The position numbers were made by a program, and so were the translations under genes. Below, in pieces: positions 10,340 to 19,891 of a stretch of 64,000 bases of DNA. Position 1 is the first letter of the stretch. Each line of letters starts with the position of its first letter. The notes under the pieces are model-generated. The model saw only the letters and a list, made by a program, of their open reading frames with translations. It did no database searches and was not told where the DNA came from. The stretch is from Conchocele bisecta (taxonomy: Eukaryota; Mollusca; Bivalvia; Lucinida; Thyasiridae), in contig CM055274.1 in NCBI GenBank assembly GCA_029237695.1, positions 66,461,484-66,525,483 of the forward strand, given 5' to 3'.

Positions 10340-10612
10340 AAATAAACACAGTTCGGTGTCGGGACGCCGACATTAATATCTCAACAGTGAGATACGTTTT
10401 CGCCACATGTACTTCACTCTGTGGAGGTAACGATGAGGTGGGGTCCGCGGCATCGGTCCAATGATGGGGTGTAGGAGATGTGAGTGTAACACACCTCGCT
10501 AAGCCGAAAAAATAAAAAAAAATAGAAGAAATTTAAGCGAAGGCTTAGCGGGGTGGACCCAGAAGGGTTTTGCTGGCGCGGGTTCGAGCCTCGGTTGAAC
10601 CTAAAACTTTTT
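10340..10612 (+). ncRNA. Putative structured Pol III-type RNA
   Basis: The block lacks ORFs. It has a TGTCGG-gacg-CCGACA hairpin, an ATCTCA-acag-TGAGAT hairpin, and a 14-bp stem (10492-10505 with 10542-10555). TAGCGGGGTGG (10546-10556) matches the Pol III A-box TRGCNNAGYGG at 10 of 11 positions. GTTCGAGCC (10582-10590) matches the B-box GWTCRANNC exactly, and T-runs begin at 10608. The same boxes occur in copy 2 (about 62095-62370). A tRNA fold fails because the acceptor ends do not pair. By analogy with adenovirus VA RNA it may be a small regulatory RNA; that is inference. Confidence 0.35.
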
Positions 10613-10748
10613 TTCTTTTTTTTTTTTTTTTCTTTTTAAATTGTTAATAATTTTCCTAAAATTAATTAATAAATTGTTTACTGCACCAATATAATTAATT
10701 TTATAATTTTCTTTAAACTAATTATAAAATTAATTATTTTATAGAATA

Positions 10749-11366
10749 TCACAATGGTGCTGTAACATTTCTTCCGACTTTATCTCCAAGTTTTTCCCTA
10801 AATTTATCCCAATCAGTACACTCAATTTTGGGCATGGTGGCGCGCGCCTTGATTCTTATATCATTTTTTAATTTTTCATATCTCCCCATTTCTTCCACCA
10901 CGGATTCAAACTCTAAATTTGATATTTTCTTATCGGCCAACGTTTTGGACACCATAACGTCGATGGTATTTTTCTTCGACCTGGCGAGAACAGATATTCT
11001 ATCATGTTTTCTACATTTTTTCTCGAGTTTTCCACCCGACGCCCTAATTACCATACACAACAACCCAGAAACGGCCGACACCGCACATAAAATCCCCGCT
11101 ACAGGAACCGTTATAATGGTGGATATAGTTGCAGCTGTCCCCGCCCCACACAACACAGAAACACTCGCTAGAGCCATGCTAGATACTTCAGCAGTGTTCA
11201 CCGCGCGTCTATATTTTTTAGCGTTTCTTTTTCTATTTGTATATTCTCTAACTAAAATATCCTGCATAGCGACGATATTATTCAACCTAAAATCTGAACT
11301 TCTTTCGTTAATTGTACACAGTGTTGATGGAGTGGTATTGACAATTGGAAGCGTTGATTCGTTCAT
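10749..11366 (-). CDS. Two-helix membrane protein of Polinton type
   Basis: The 205-residue frame starts at the ATG giving MNESTLP; an upstream in-frame TTG is not a likely eukaryotic start. The N-terminal half has a basic segment (REYTNRKRNAKKYRRA), then two hydrophobic segments at about residues 62-105 (VSVLCGAGTAATISTI, VAGILCAVSAVSGLLCMVI), then a Lys/Glu-rich helical C-terminus (ISNLEFESVVEEMGRYEKLK). I recall similar uncharacterised proteins in invertebrate Polintons, so it is probably a conserved accessory or membrane protein of the virion or infected cell. The homologue at 61329-61946 is also intact, one of few genes open in both copies. Confidence 0.6.
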   Translation of the reverse strand: MNESTLPIVNTTPSTLCTINERSSDFRLNNIVAMQDILVREYTNRKRNAKKYRRAVNTAEVSSMALASVSVLCGAGTAATISTIITVPVAGILCAVSAVSGLLCMVIRASGGKLEKKCRKHDRISVLARSKKNTIDVMVSKTLADKKISNLEFESVVEEMGRYEKLKNDIRIKARATMPKIECTDWDKFREKLGDKVGRNVTAPL

Positions 11367-11386
11367 GATTTTCAATATATTAGTAT

Positions 11387-13416
11387 TTACAAAATAAATT
11401 CAATTAACAATGAGACAATAGTGGAAGAACTCTCTGGGTCACCGATTTTCGTAACAAAGTTAATAACACTACCTTTGGAAAGTCTAATTCGATCATAACC
11501 GGAGAACGAAACCACCGTCGAACTATCTCCAGAGATTTTAGTGACTCCAATCCCCCGTTCTTTCCCATCTACTACAATATATATCGCGACCGCGCCCACA
11601 GGTTTACCACTACCATTAACCGAGCAGACCGCCATTTGGATAACTTCACCTGCAGCTGTCATAGTGTATCCCCCACATTTATTACTCGCTTTGGCACCGA
11701 ACGAATATTCATAGTGCTCCTCAACCAATGTGCCCCACTTCTCAGCCCAAACTGTTATGACACGTTTTGGCGTTTTCATTGTTCGCACTATTCCGGCAAG
11801 CGCACTGTTTGCGTTATATGCCTAAGTACGAATCTTATAAGAGGCCTCCGCAAGAGCTTTGGTCGCGGCTATACGATCATGTTTCAGTTTATCGGAAACT
11901 TCGGTTATCTTTCCGTCTAGTTCGGTAAGTGCCGCTTCTCTACTGAGAGAGTCCTCTAAGCGCAACGCATCATAAGCCTCCGTAATGGTCGCCTGGTGGC
12001 CTTCTAGGGCTTTCTCAACACCCGACCGGGCCTCTTTTTGAAATTCGGTTATTTTCCCGTCTAGTTCAGCAACCGCCGCTTCTCTGATGAGAGAGTCCTC
12101 TGAGCGCAACACCTCATAAGCCTTCGCAAGGGCTGCCTGGTGGTCTTCTCGGGCTTTCTCAACACCCGACCAGGCCTCTTTTTGAAATTGGGTTATTTTT
12201 CCGTCTAGTTCACCAACCGCCGCTTCTCTGATGAGAGAGTCCTCTGAGCGCAACACCCTATAAACCTCCGTAAGGTCCGCCTGGTGGTCTTCTCGGGCTT
12301 TCTCAATACCCGTTCGGACCCCCTCAACCCCCAACCGGGCCTCTTTTCGAAATTTGGTTATTTTTTCGTCTAGTTCAGTAAGTGCCGCTTCTCTGTTGAG
12401 AGAGTCCTCTGAGCGCAACGCCCCATAAGCCTCCGCAATGGCCTCCTTGTGGTCTTCTCGGACCCCCTCAACCCCCGACCTGGTCTCTTTCAGAAATTCG
12501 GCTATTTTCCCGTCTAGTTCAGTAAATGTCGCTTCTTTACTGAGAGAGTCCTCTAAGCGCAACGCATCATAAGCCTCCGCAAGGGCCTCCGCAAGGTTCG
12601 ACTGATGGTCTTCTCGGACTTTATCAATACCCGACCGGGTCTCTTTTCGAAATTTGGTTATTTTTTTTTATCTAGTTCGGCAACCGCCGCTTCTCTGACG
12701 AGAGAGTCCTCTGAGCGCAACACCTCATAAGCCTCCGTAAGGTCCGCCTGGTGGTCTTCTCGGGCTTTCTCAATACCCGACGTGGCCTCTTTTCGAAATT
12801 TGGTTATTTTTTTATATAGTTCGGTAAGTGCCGCATCTCTAATGAGAGAGTCCTCTAAGCGCAACGTATCATAACCCTCCGTAAGGGCCGCCTGGTGGTC
12901 TTCTCGGACTTTATCAATATCCGACCTGCTCTCTTTTTGAAATTTCGTTATTTTCCCGTCTAGTTCGGTAAGTGTCGCTTCGCCGATGAGAGAGTCCTCT
13001 AAACGCAATGCATCATAAGCCTCCGTAAGGTCCGCCTGGTGGTCTTCTCGGACTTTATCAATCCCCAACCGGGCCTCTTTTGGAAATTTGGTTATTTTTT
13101 CACTTAGTTCGTTCAGTTCCGTTTCTCTGATGAGAGAGTCCTCTGAGCGCAACACCTTATAAGCCGCCTGATCTTTCTCAATATCCGTTCGGACTCCCTC
13201 AATTTGTGCAGTCGCCGTCAGCACTTCTACTCTAACATCTGATATACTCCTGTGAATCCCGTTTGTGACCTTCGATATAGTTTTATTGATCAGGGCCTTG
13301 GTTTTTCCAGTAGTTAAAAAATCGCCCTCTGTCGGGATGAATCCACCTTCTGCCGGTTCCAAATTCTTTGAATTTGTCACCCAATCGGAAGAACTACCTG
13401 GTCCGTATATACTCAT
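11387..13416 (-). pseudogene. Fibre-like attachment protein: coiled-coil shaft plus beta-rich tip
   Basis: One reading unit of about 670 codons is split by two lesions. The N-terminus (MSIYGPGSSSDW) is short. The shaft is nine degenerate ~48-residue repeats with the core LRSEDSLIREAAxxELDGKIT and AREDHQADLTEAYE, strongly heptad-like. The last ~130 residues are Gly/Val/Ser-rich and beta-like (GYTMTAAGEVIQMAV, ending VSLLIEFIL), as in phage and viral receptor-binding tips. The frame shifts in an A-run (T-run on the plus strand, 12660-12670). A single in-frame TAG at 11822-11824 separates shaft from tip. The organisation mirrors adenovirus fibre; homology is not implied. It lies 11 bp after the penton-like gene, fitting a vertex operon. 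Confidence 0.6.
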
Positions 13417-13427
13417 AATAAAATTAA

Positions 13428-14136
13428 TTATAATATTGGGCACCTATACTCAATTGGAAATTCGAGAACTACCGAAATCGGGTAATAGTTATTCAACTTT
13501 CTCGCTTGATCATCGAGAATAGAGACCGTAAATTCGTGGATATGTCCCGATTCCAAAACTTTCATCTCGGGGTGTGGGAAGTCTAAGGTCACAGTCTCGC
13601 CATAGAAACAGTCGCTGGCTTGCACGGTTTTCAGTAATGTGGTGGGAGTGCCGTCTACCGTGTTGTACGATGTGTTCACCCGATCCAAGTGCACCCTAGA
13701 GAGTTTTCGTGAAGGCCGAATGTCCACCGGGTTATCACCGACGTACTCACCCGGGGTAAACACTCCTTTGTTTGAGGAGTATGTCTCTCTAAAACCGAGT
13801 TGAATACCCAACCCGGGGAGACCACTACCTTATTATCAGTGCTGATGGTCATTGTTGCGAGCCCGGTAGCATTCGATACTGTGAGGTTGATTATACCGTC
13901 AAGCTCTGATTGACAAAATCTTTGAGCTGTCTTATTCCCCACAGTCCGTGAGGCAGCTTTACACCTAATTGTTGTCCATCCTTCACATAGTAAAACCCTT
14001 CGCTCTTCCCCACATTCTGCCATCCAACCGTGAACGTGATTGATCTGAGGCCTACCCGGCGTTGTCCGCAGCAGTTGTCGATTGACTTTTGAAGTTCACA
14101 ACTCCCTTTTTGAACATTAGTGATAGTAGCAAACAT
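13428..14136 (-). pseudogene. Candidate penton/minor capsid protein, frameshifted
   Basis: Three overlapping minus-strand frames together make one protein of about 235 residues starting at the ATG for MFATITNVQKG. The composition is beta-rich, with INLTVSNATGLATMTI, then VDIRPSRKL, VHLDRVNTSYN and VDGTPTTLL, ending in HEFTVSILDD and YYPISVVLEF. I recall this pattern from invertebrate Polintons, where a single-jelly-roll penton protein is expected. Assignment as penton rests on size, beta content and position directly upstream of the fibre gene. Frames change near 13905 and near 13815, each consistent with one inserted or lost base. The whole gene is absent from copy 2. Confidence 0.4.
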
Positions 14137-14150
14137 AATAATATCTTTCA
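14137..14150. promoter_or_regulatory. 14-bp divergent intergenic gap
   Basis: Only 14 bp separate the start codons of the minus-strand penton-like gene and the plus-strand ~370-aa gene. Any promoters must overlap the opposing coding sequences, or transcription must start farther away. Confidence 0.35.
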
Positions 14151-15270
14151 ATGGATACCAAAGCATTTAGCTTTAATTCTAATGCAAAGTACGCGGTCGG
14201 AGGTAAATACAATCAAAAAGACGTTGTTAACCTTGTACACCCAACCGTAACGGTTAGACCGGACAGTGGCTTTGCCACCAATTTCCCTAACATCTTTGAA
14301 CAATATAGGCTGCCCAAGATTACTACAATGGAGGCGGTAAATTGGTGGAAAGCAACACCGATGCAGTTTTGGCAGAACCAAATAAATTTCGCTGTATGGG
14401 TGCGCAACAGCCGGGTGTGGAGTTTCACATAAAGACCATCTGACATCTAAGAATGTCATGCTCCGAAGTGTTTACAACTTTCATGCGTATTATACTATTA
14501 GGAGGATTCTCAAAGAACTAGGTATTTCACTACCTGAAGACGACGCCTGGGATCCCATTTCCAACGCATACGACCGTATGGCGTTTGAAAGACTGTGTAA
14601 CGAATTTAACGTTTCAAAAGACGCGGATTGGAGACAGAAAGCATTTCCTACTACCACCGGCCTCGGGGACGTTCTCATTCGGGGCCAGTCCGGGAATTGG
14701 ACGCAGACTGATTTTAGACACGATCACTCCGGTGACCACATCGTCAGTCGGAACGCCGGGAATTTTGACCCCGCGACTATGACTTTCGGGCCGGAAGTGT
14801 CTGGAGGTCGGCACTGCGGCGTGTTTTCTTGTAAAATGTTACCTCCGAAACGGGCTCACGTCGATTACATACAGCAGGCTGCTGAGGTTCAGAACGTGTG
14901 GGGTACATTTATGTTAGATAAGGGTCTAGGGTTCACGCAGGCCGGGGTTACTCGCGTCAACGACTCCATTCGCACGTACGTCTGGGCCATCCTCGGCGCA
15001 CAGAAGCAAACTCGCAGTTCTATACTGGGCACGGGAACGGCGTTTGATGCACAAAAACAATTCTTGGCACTTGTAGAGGACGCCATCTCAGCTAGGGTGG
15101 ATCTGGAGAAGGCGATCCAGAATTATCAAGACGTTTTGCAGAATGCCAGCACTCCAGTAGACTACGCATTTGGAATAGGTCTTTATATGGTGCCGAGCAA
15201 TATGATACTACGAGACGACCCGGTTAATGGTTACAATAATCAGATCGTAATCGCCACCGCCAATCAATAA
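14151..15270 (+). pseudogene. Uncharacterised ~370-aa Polinton structural-type protein, frameshifted
   Basis: Two plus-strand frames (14151-14432 and 14458-15270) form one protein. The frame changes near 14395, after FAVW. The N-terminus is MDTKAFSFNSNAKYAVGG; later come LRSVYNFHAYYTIRRIL, a Trp/Cys-containing middle (GGRHCGVFSCKMLPP) and a long helical C-terminal part ending YGFGIGLYMVP-like and QIVIATANQ. I recall similar proteins in cnidarian and molluscan Polintons but know no function. Size and lack of membrane segments suggest a virion or morphogenesis protein. It is missing from copy 2 through the 4.6-kb deletion. Apart from the single frame change it is well preserved. Confidence 0.45.
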
Positions 15271-15321
15271 ATCGGCCACAACGGTAACGTGAACACGGAT
15301 ATCATCAAGCTCCCACCCAAG

Positions 15322-15573
15322 ATGATTGGGAGCGGAGTTGTAAGTGGAACCGATTTCATAAAACCCCCAAAACACAAAATGGATACACCTCCCTCAACAC
15401 AATCGAACCCAGTACCCCCAATTCGTAAATTGGATGCACCATCGAGTTCCCCCAATCCAATCATCAACAATGTTGAAACACCAATCGAGATTGGAAGCAC
15501 AACACACGAGGAGGAGAAATTAGCGCTCGTCGTCGCCCTCGTGGCGATCGGACTATTTACGCTTTGGTTTTAG
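15322..15573 (+). CDS. Small tail-anchored Pro-rich membrane protein
   Basis: The frame is read from the first ATG (MIGSGVVSGTDFIKPP); 11 further in-frame codons upstream begin with GTG. There are 83 residues: a Pro/Ser/Asn-rich linker containing several near-palindromic CCAAT/ATTGG words at DNA level, then a single C-terminal membrane segment (LALVVALVAIGLFTLWF) that ends the protein. Its last 21 bases overlap, tail to tail, the end of the minus-strand gene at 15553-16900. The function is unknown; a tail-anchored virion or membrane protein is plausible. Absent from copy 2. Confidence 0.5.
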   Translation: MIGSGVVSGTDFIKPPKHKMDTPPSTQSNPVPPIRKLDAPSSSPNPIINNVETPIEIGSTTHEEEKLALVVALVAIGLFTLWF

Positions 15574-16900
15574 GAACTCTCTTGCGAAGAATAGTAGGAG
15601 ACCGGCGATGGCCACGATTAAAGCCCAGGTATTCTCGGCGAGCCATCCGACCGTTTTTGATAATATAGATAACAAGAAGGAGAGGAGACCTCCTATCAAA
15701 CCAGGCAGCGCGGCAGCCAACTTTCCTGCTAATTTAGCCAGGAGACTGGCGAGGGCTTTTAGTTGTTTTTTTATCCACTCCTTGGCTCCGCCGGATGGTG
15801 CTGGTGCTGGTGCGGGTGCTGGTGCTGGTGCTGGTGCTGGTGCGGGTGCTGGTGCGGCACCAGCATTGACAGCTACAAATAGACGATATAGATAGAATTA
15901 GGGTCGATATAATCATGCTGAAAGCTGCGATGATGGTTACTATCGTGACGCCCTTCTCTCTGAACAGAGTGCGAAGACGGTCACCGAGTGTCGTGTCCTC
16001 GTGCAGAACCCTCGAGATTGTTTCGCGGCTCCGACTTAATTGGCCGGAAAGTGCCTCACGGTTAGTCGAAGCAGCCTCCAAGCGAGCTTCTCTTTCGTCC
16101 CGCAACGACCGCAGGAGTTTGTTGATCCGCTCGGTAGATTCTCTATCGTCACGGACTTCCCCAAGTTTTCTTTCTTCTAGCGCGATATGTTTGTCCAGCG
16201 CCGTGAGTTTGGAGAGGTTATTGACCAGTTCGCCCCGAGTTGTTTGCAGAGCCTTATCGAGTCCCAGGAGTTCGCGAAGAGGTAACGGTGGGTCATATTT
16301 CGTGCCGTTCATTTCGTTGACCGTAGTTTCCACTGTGTTAATAGCGTCGGTGGCTATGCGAGGGACATCGCTGAGCTCGCTCATTTCTATAGCGGCGGCC
16401 GTCTTCGCCAGCGTTTCGTCGGTAGACTGTAGGGTTTTTACCATTTGTTGAGGCAGCTGCGACCGATCATCGATCAATCCTAGAGCTCGAGCGAGGTCCA
16501 CTCCATATTTTTTCACTGAAGAGGCCCCGAGGAACCGGTTCGGGTCGTTCTTGAACGTCAGCAACTTCCAGTTCTTGCCCCATTTAACCCACAGGTCTCC
16601 TCCTTTAGTGCTGCGGAACTCCAACGTGGCCTTGATGCCGTGTTTAGACACCTCACTCTCCCACCGTTTCACCAGAGACTCCGTTTTCCTGGGAGGTGCC
16701 AGCTCATCCTTGGAGATCCCCGCAGGAATCTCGTCACCTCCCGCCCATGCCGGAGTTTCGGGTGGGGCCTCCCACATATAGCTAACATCACCAGCAGCTG
16801 AAGTTCCTGGTGTATCTATCAAGGTCGTTTCGTCATAGTTATCGATGTCATCATCGATGTCATCATCATCGCGGAAATCGTCTCTGCCGATTTCATCCAT
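15553..16900 (-). pseudogene. Polinton membrane protein with acidic N-terminus and Ala-Pro linker, frameshifted
   Basis: The N-terminus is very acidic (RDDDDIDDDIDNYDE). Next come a globular segment with WKLLTFKNDPNRFLG and KKYGVDLARALGL, a long coiled coil at about 190-300, a first membrane segment (VTIVTIIAAFSMIIST), an (Ala-Pro)n linker encoded by a GCTGGT hexanucleotide array at 15799-15853, and a C-terminal hydrophobic domain (LAALPGLIGGLLSF, then TWALIVAIAGLLLFF). The linker and end lie in a different frame from the body; the switch is near 15890. The initiating ATG used in copy 2 (MADYDID) is mutated here, so the next Met is taken. I recall this architecture as a recurrent Polinton protein of unknown role. 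Confidence 0.55.
15799..15853. repeat. GCTGGT hexanucleotide array encoding Ala-Pro linker
   Basis: About nine units of GCTGGT or GCGGGT on the plus strand give alternating Ala-Pro on the minus strand. Length changes by whole units would keep the frame. Confidence 0.8.
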
Positions 16901-16994
16901 GTTAATATCGTAATCATCCGTCTTTATAACTTTCTTAAAATTAATTATGTATTAAAGACAAAACCATACGGGTTTAATATAGTTTCACTAAATT

Positions 16995-18289
16995 ATGTCT
17001 TCGCGTCAATACGGTCGCAAACTCAATCCATACCGCAGACTGCGTGAGCCCCTCGGGGCAAAAGGCGTGAGACAGAGTGTCGTTATTACGAACAACCCAT
17101 CGACGATCGACCAGAACCAACAGCTCTTGGTCCGCTTCCCCAACCTCGGAGCTAACGACGTCATTGTGCCGGGGACTGTTCGCCTCGCTTTCACTATTTC
17201 GCTGACGTCGACGGACGAGGACCGAACCGTCGTTCAGAACCTGGGTCGCGCCATAGTCAAGAAGACCATGATAAAGATTTCTGGTAATGAGGTGATGTCG
17301 ATCGATGACAGCGACGTCTACCATTGTTATCAGGACCTATGGATGACGGCGCAAGAGCGTGAAAACGCTGTCTATCAGGGTATTGACACCAGCAAAAATA
17401 AGAACGTAACCAAACTTAGAATCGGGGCTGCTAACAAGGCAGATAACAACGCGAGCGACAATGCGGTCGCGGGCGCTTACGACAACCGCTTCTACATCCC
17501 GCTCGACTTTGAGTTGCTGGAGAGTCACATGCCCTACTATCAGAGCGCTTTGGCTGACCGCCTCGAATACGAACTAACGTTCAACGACTACGGCCGAGTT
17601 CTCATAGCCAGCGACATGTTATCGACGTTTACGATCGATAATGTTTCGCTGGAGTACGACATGGTCACGATGCCCGAACTCGCGCGATTGATCAGAACCC
17701 AGTACGCCGGCGCGTTGCCATACTTTACGACCGAGTTCTTCGCCATCGCAAGATGACGAAAGACAAAGGCGACACATTGTGGAATATTAATGTCAACGTA
17801 CCCGCCCGCTCGATGAAAGGTATACTGATGTTGTTCGAGGATGCTCGGTTCGCGTTCGGTGCTAGAAAAACCGACAAATTCTATAACCCAAAAATCACGA
17901 AGGTAGAGGTGACGATCGAGGGAGTACCCAATCAACTCTACAGCGCGGGTCTTCGCGCGCACCAGCAGTGGGACGAAGCAAGAAAGCAGTTTGCTGCCGG
18001 CTCTAAACGCTCTCCGGAGGTTGCAGCGGTTGCCAAAGACCTGCATCTCTCGGCCGTCTCCCTCGCGGAGTTCCTGAATACCAAATACGCGTTATGGCTA
18101 GACATGCGAGCCAGCGACGACGACCAAATACACGGCAGCGGACGCCAAGTTGAGAACGCTAGCGAGGGTGTGACGATCCAGATAACCAAAGAGGCGGACG
18201 GAGCCGGGCCATTGAACGTGTACTTATATATAATTACAGACGCACAACTCAACATCGAAGATGGCCGATACGTCTCAGCACTCTACTAA
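16995..18289 (+). pseudogene. MCP: Major capsid protein (double jelly-roll type), one-base frameshift
   Basis: The full frame of about 431 codons is intact in copy 2 (58956-60251). Here a G is missing near 17710 (CCGG versus CCGGG), so translation ends at 17754-17756 after AGALPYFTTEFFAIAR. The remainder stays open in the next frame. The N-terminus is basic (SSRQYGRKLNPYRRLREP). Beta-rich blocks follow, with NPSTIDQNQQLLVRFPNLG, VIVPGTVRLAFTISL and FYIPLDFELL, and a second block has LWNINVNVPARSMKGIL. This block order is what I recall of Polinton capsid proteins. Its 3' end overlaps the ATPase start by 29 bp. Confidence 0.75.
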
Positions 18290-18959
18290 ATCTAACGATT
18301 TATTAATTAATTTTAAGAAAATTAGCAATCATTCTAACGATTTATTAATTAATAAATTTGAAAAAATTAAGAAAATTAGCAATCAATACCAATTCACGAT
18401 TGGAGATGCCCACTCTGCCATAATATGTGGGCAGACAGGATGTGGAAAAACGGTTTTCATCCTAGACTTGCTCGAGGGCTCCTACCGGGATGCCTTTCGT
18501 CACGATACTTATCAGCGGCGCCCGTGGATATGGACCGACCCTGAGGTATACGTTATTGACCCCGGTGATAGGCTTCACGATTGACTGCGTGGTTTATACC
18601 AAAGATTCCAGGGTGAGCCCACCTTATACGTGATTGACGATTGCTCAGCCAAGGCGGCGATGACCAAAAAGAAGGACATGCTCTCCAAGCTCGCATTTTC
18701 TGGCCGCCATGCTAGGCAAAGCGTATGGATATCCACTCAAAAGTACAACGCCGTCCTCAAAGATCTGCGCGAGCAAACGAAATGGGTCGCCCTCTTTCAC
18801 TGCAAGGACCGAGACTCATTCGATGACTGTCTTCGAGAGAATGACGTTATCCCAACGCGCGAGGAGCGCCTGGAGGTTCGACAGATGCTTTCGGAAACTA
18901 AGCACGCCAAGGTCTTGCTAAAGACTGATCAACCAACTGCTTACGAAGTTATCAAGTAA
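18261..18959 (+). pseudogene. ATPase: Genome-packaging ATPase (FtsK/HerA type), nonsense and in-frame deletion
   Basis: Walker A is GQTGCGKT at about residue 55, and Walker B is LYVIDDC near residue 125, followed by the sensor-like WISTQK. The family pumps viral DNA into the capsid. Versus the intact 230-residue copy 2 protein, three changes stand out: a duplicated N-terminal SNDLLIN-KKISN segment, loss of 33 bp (11 codons) after AFRH between short CAC repeats, and a TGA at 18582-18584 replacing a Trp codon. Downstream the frame stays open to 18959. The start codon is inside the capsid gene, indicating a shared transcript or tight packing. Confidence 0.9.
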
Positions 18960-19225
18960 TTTTATAATTAATTAGCAATTACTTAACGCTCGTTAGTAAT
19001 TGCCGAGTAAATGCTTAACAATACTTAGCAATTACTGAACAATGCTGAACAATGCTGAACAAATGCTTAACAAATGCTGAACAATGGTTAACAATGTTAA
19101 CAATTTGGTGCTCCGCTGCGAGCTTTGTTGCGAGCATAATGGTGATCATAAGTATCGGGCGGTGCGCTTGGCAATATCTTAAAGTGATGAGACTTGTTAG
19201 AATAGTTAAATTAATTTTAAGAAAA
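18960..19225. repeat. Degenerate TGCTGAACAA tandem repeat and leader
   Basis: From about 18968 to 19100 words such as TTAGCAATTACT, TGCTGAACAA and AATGCTTAACAA alternate at 10-12-bp spacing; copy 2 keeps the array at about 58145-58270. It then leads to AATTAATTTTAAGAAAA ending just before the ATG at 19226. In-frame codons from 19052 encode a hydrophobic stretch (SFVASIMVIISIG), so an N-terminally extended, membrane-anchored version of the next protein is possible. Confidence 0.55.
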
Positions 19226-19891
19226 ATGAACTGCGACGAACTTCTCGATCAGCTAATAGAAGAAACCTCAAATCCGACTGCCAACATCCTGAAAGATAAT
19301 GATCCGACAGAGCAATCAGAATCAACTTCAACGGCGGTTGGTATTGGGTTGAGTGCAACGACTCCGAATGAAAATGAAAATGCGGCGCGACGAGAGTGGC
19401 TAGCTGCGCTGGTTGCTGGGGGACAATCGGAGCATTATCTCGGTAGGCGTCTCTCAGTTTTTCAGGTGGATAAGATGTCAGATGCGGAGATCGATAAAAT
19501 GTATGCGCGATACGAATCTAGGTTAGGTGCGGAGATGACAAAAACTCTCGGATCGGCGGCTATTCATTTGTACGCAACCGCCGTTAGTATACTTCTCCCT
19601 ATACCAAACACCGCGGGATTGATTGACGATCTAGAGACTGACCCTTTTATAGGTCACACTCTTAGAACAGCCTGCTGCTCAATTTATCACAAGTTTGGAA
19701 TGTACTTAGCTCCGCTGACAACCGCGTTGACCACGGGTAAACACTGTCAATTTGGACATATATGCCCACGAACTATAAGCCCTAATATTAATATCATAAA
19801 TGATAACACAAGACACACCCGCGAGAGTGACGGAGTTGAACCCGATTGCTCCAACCCAATCGAACCCGAGTGTTACTCCGCCACTGGATGA
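19226..19891 (+). CDS. Uncharacterised ~221-aa Polinton protein
   Basis: The start MNCDELLDQLIEE is chosen because the recurrent AATTAATTTTAAGAAA leader lies directly upstream; in-frame Mets at 19052 and 19094 would add a membrane anchor. Motifs are RREWLAALVAGG, KMSDAEIDKMYARYESRLG, a hydrophobic helix (IHLYATAVSILLPIP) and LAPLTTALTTGKHCQFGH near the end. I recall such proteins downstream of the ATPase in invertebrate Polintons, with no known function. The C-terminal ~30 codons overlap the next gene in another frame. Copy 2 (57385-58014) is open but has a different end because of small indels. Confidence 0.55.
   Translation: MNCDELLDQLIEETSNPTANILKDNDPTEQSESTSTAVGIGLSATTPNENENAARREWLAALVAGGQSEHYLGRRLSVFQVDKMSDAEIDKMYARYESRLGAEMTKTLGSAAIHLYATAVSILLPIPNTAGLIDDLETDPFIGHTLRTACCSIYHKFGMYLAPLTTALTTGKHCQFGHICPRTISPNINIINDNTRHTRESDGVEPDCSNPIEPECYSATG

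Noticed and set aside
10539..10602. tRNA gene at the A-box/B-box pair
   Set aside because: The T-arm forms only four pairs, the acceptor strands do not pair and the span is too short; the boxes are instead reported as a possible Pol III RNA.
15915..16451. 178-codon plus-strand Ser/Arg-rich frame
   Set aside because: Antisense shadow of the coiled-coil region of the acidic membrane protein.
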